In this document: positions 5,828 through 6,178 of the stretch, piece after piece
Layout of the letters: each line of letters opens with the position of its first letter
Numbering within the stretch: position 1 is the first letter of the stretch
Notes under the pieces: model-generated
The model's database searches: none
What the model was told of the DNA's origin: nothing
What the model saw: the letters and a program-made list of their open reading frames with translations, nothing else
Translations under genes and position numbers: made by a program
DNA from: Clostridia bacterium
Lineage (GTDB): Bacteria > Bacillota > Clostridia > Oscillospirales > Acutalibacteraceae
Assembly: GCA_017437165.1 (NCBI GenBank)
Contig: JAFSBS010000127.1
Coordinates: forward strand, 1-6,178
DNA: 6,178 nucleotides
Direction of reading: 5' to 3'

Positions 5828-5903
5828 AATTAAATAAAATAAGTTCTATCATTTTTAGTTTACGAACTTTAAATGATAGAACTTATCTTTTTGTTATTTA
5901 ATT
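5828..5903. terminator. Long nested hairpin, probable bidirectional terminator
   Basis: A perfect 16-base stem pairs 5839-5854 with 5871-5886 (core AAGTTCTATCATTT / AAATGATAGAACTT). The 16-base loop holds a further AGTT-TACG-AACT mini-stem (5857-5868). An outer 10-base stem, AATTAAATAA (5828-5837) with TTATTTAATT (5894-5903), continues it. On the + strand the inner stem is followed by CTTTTTG (5887-5893). Read from the minus strand it is followed by TTATTTTATTTAATT. It lies between the convergent TIM-barrel and antiporter genes, so it can end transcripts from both sides. Confidence 0.8.
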
Positions 5904-5935
5904 ATAACCCTGATTCATCACTCAGCACTTTTCTG

Positions 5936-6178
5936 TTAAGCTTTCTTTTTAGTAACAGCTTTAATTACAAACAATGTTGCAACTGTTAATACTACAAGAA
6001 TCGGGAGAGTAACAAGTGCATATTTTTCAGGAATGAAACCTGCGATTATGTAACCAATGAAAGAAATTGCAGCAACTGTTACTGCGTATGGAATCTGTGT
6101 TGAAACGTGATTTAAGTGGTCGCAACGAGCACCTGCAGAAGACATAATTGTTGTATCTGAAATAGGTGAGCAGTGGTC
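5936..6178 (-). CDS. Na+/H+ antiporter, NhaC family, C-terminal fragment (runs off the window)
   Basis: The minus-strand frame is open to the window edge and supplies the last 80 residues of an integral membrane antiporter that exchanges Na+ for H+ across the cytoplasmic membrane. The visible start, DHCSPISDTTIMSSAGARCD followed by HLNHVSTQIPYA, is the conserved C-terminal motif of NhaC-type transporters. Two hydrophobic segments follow: roughly from the alanine/valine run after PYA to IIAGFIP, and from YALVTLPILVV to the end. The protein ends in a short basic tail (VTKKKA) and a TAA stop. The ATG at 6145 is internal Met, not a start, because conserved family sequence continues upstream of it. 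The gene is convergent with the rest of the window and shares the terminator at 5828-5903. Substrate preference (Na+, malate/lactate exchange or other) cannot be judged from this fragment. Confidence 0.9.
   Translation of the reverse strand, partial: DHCSPISDTTIMSSAGARCDHLNHVSTQIPYAVTVAAISFIGYIIAGFIPEKYALVTLPILVVLTVATLFVIKAVTKKKA

Noticed and set aside
5740..5935. A CRISPR array or riboswitch in the convergent gap
   Set aside because: There are no regularly spaced direct repeats, and the structures lie between two gene ends rather than upstream of a start codon. A terminator plus a repeat-like element explains them.

Overview
The window is AT-rich chromosomal DNA. Strong AGGAG-type ribosome binding sites, a prokaryotic RING-finger membrane protein, a clostridial-style RarA and an NhaC-type antiporter point to a Firmicute of the class Clostridia, probably an anaerobe known mainly from gut or other metagenomes. 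The taxonomic call is inference from gene content and codon usage; no rRNA or tRNA gene is present.

Layout. Positions 1-156 are non-coding and AT-rich, with a possible promoter. From 157 to 5733 every gene is on the + strand: (i) a zinc-ribbon/RING-finger plus membrane-domain protein split by an in-frame TAG (157-1122); (ii) a PhnP-like metallo-beta-lactamase-fold hydrolase (1178-2017); (iii) the AAA+ ATPase RarA/MgsA (2036-3262, probably really to 3310); (iv) and (v) two adjacent secreted, single-pass membrane proteins of the same architecture, joined by a TAATG overlap (3321-3902, 3902-4864); and (vi) a TIM-barrel sugar phosphate isomerase/epimerase-like protein (4888-5733). Gaps are short, so much of this could be co-transcribed, although the products do not form one obvious pathway. 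The convergent minus-strand gene at the right edge is the C-terminal end of an NhaC-family Na+/H+ antiporter (5936-6178, continuing beyond the window). The 202-base gap between the convergent genes holds a GC-cored repeat-like element and a long nested hairpin that looks like a bidirectional terminator.

The most notable observation is that two unrelated genes each contain an in-frame TAG with family-like coding sequence continuing in the same frame. One lies inside the membrane-domain signature of the RING protein, at a position where tryptophan is expected. The other lies 16 codons before the natural end of rarA. This could be two nonsense mutations, sequencing or assembly error, or inefficient or suppressed UAG termination in this lineage. 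Wholesale reassignment of TAG is unlikely: the next in-frame TAG after rarA (3308-3310) coincides with the ribosome binding site of the next gene and looks like a genuine stop, and sequence read through beyond it no longer looks like protein. No complete novel multi-gene system can be demonstrated; the tandem secreted membrane-protein pair is the least understood part.
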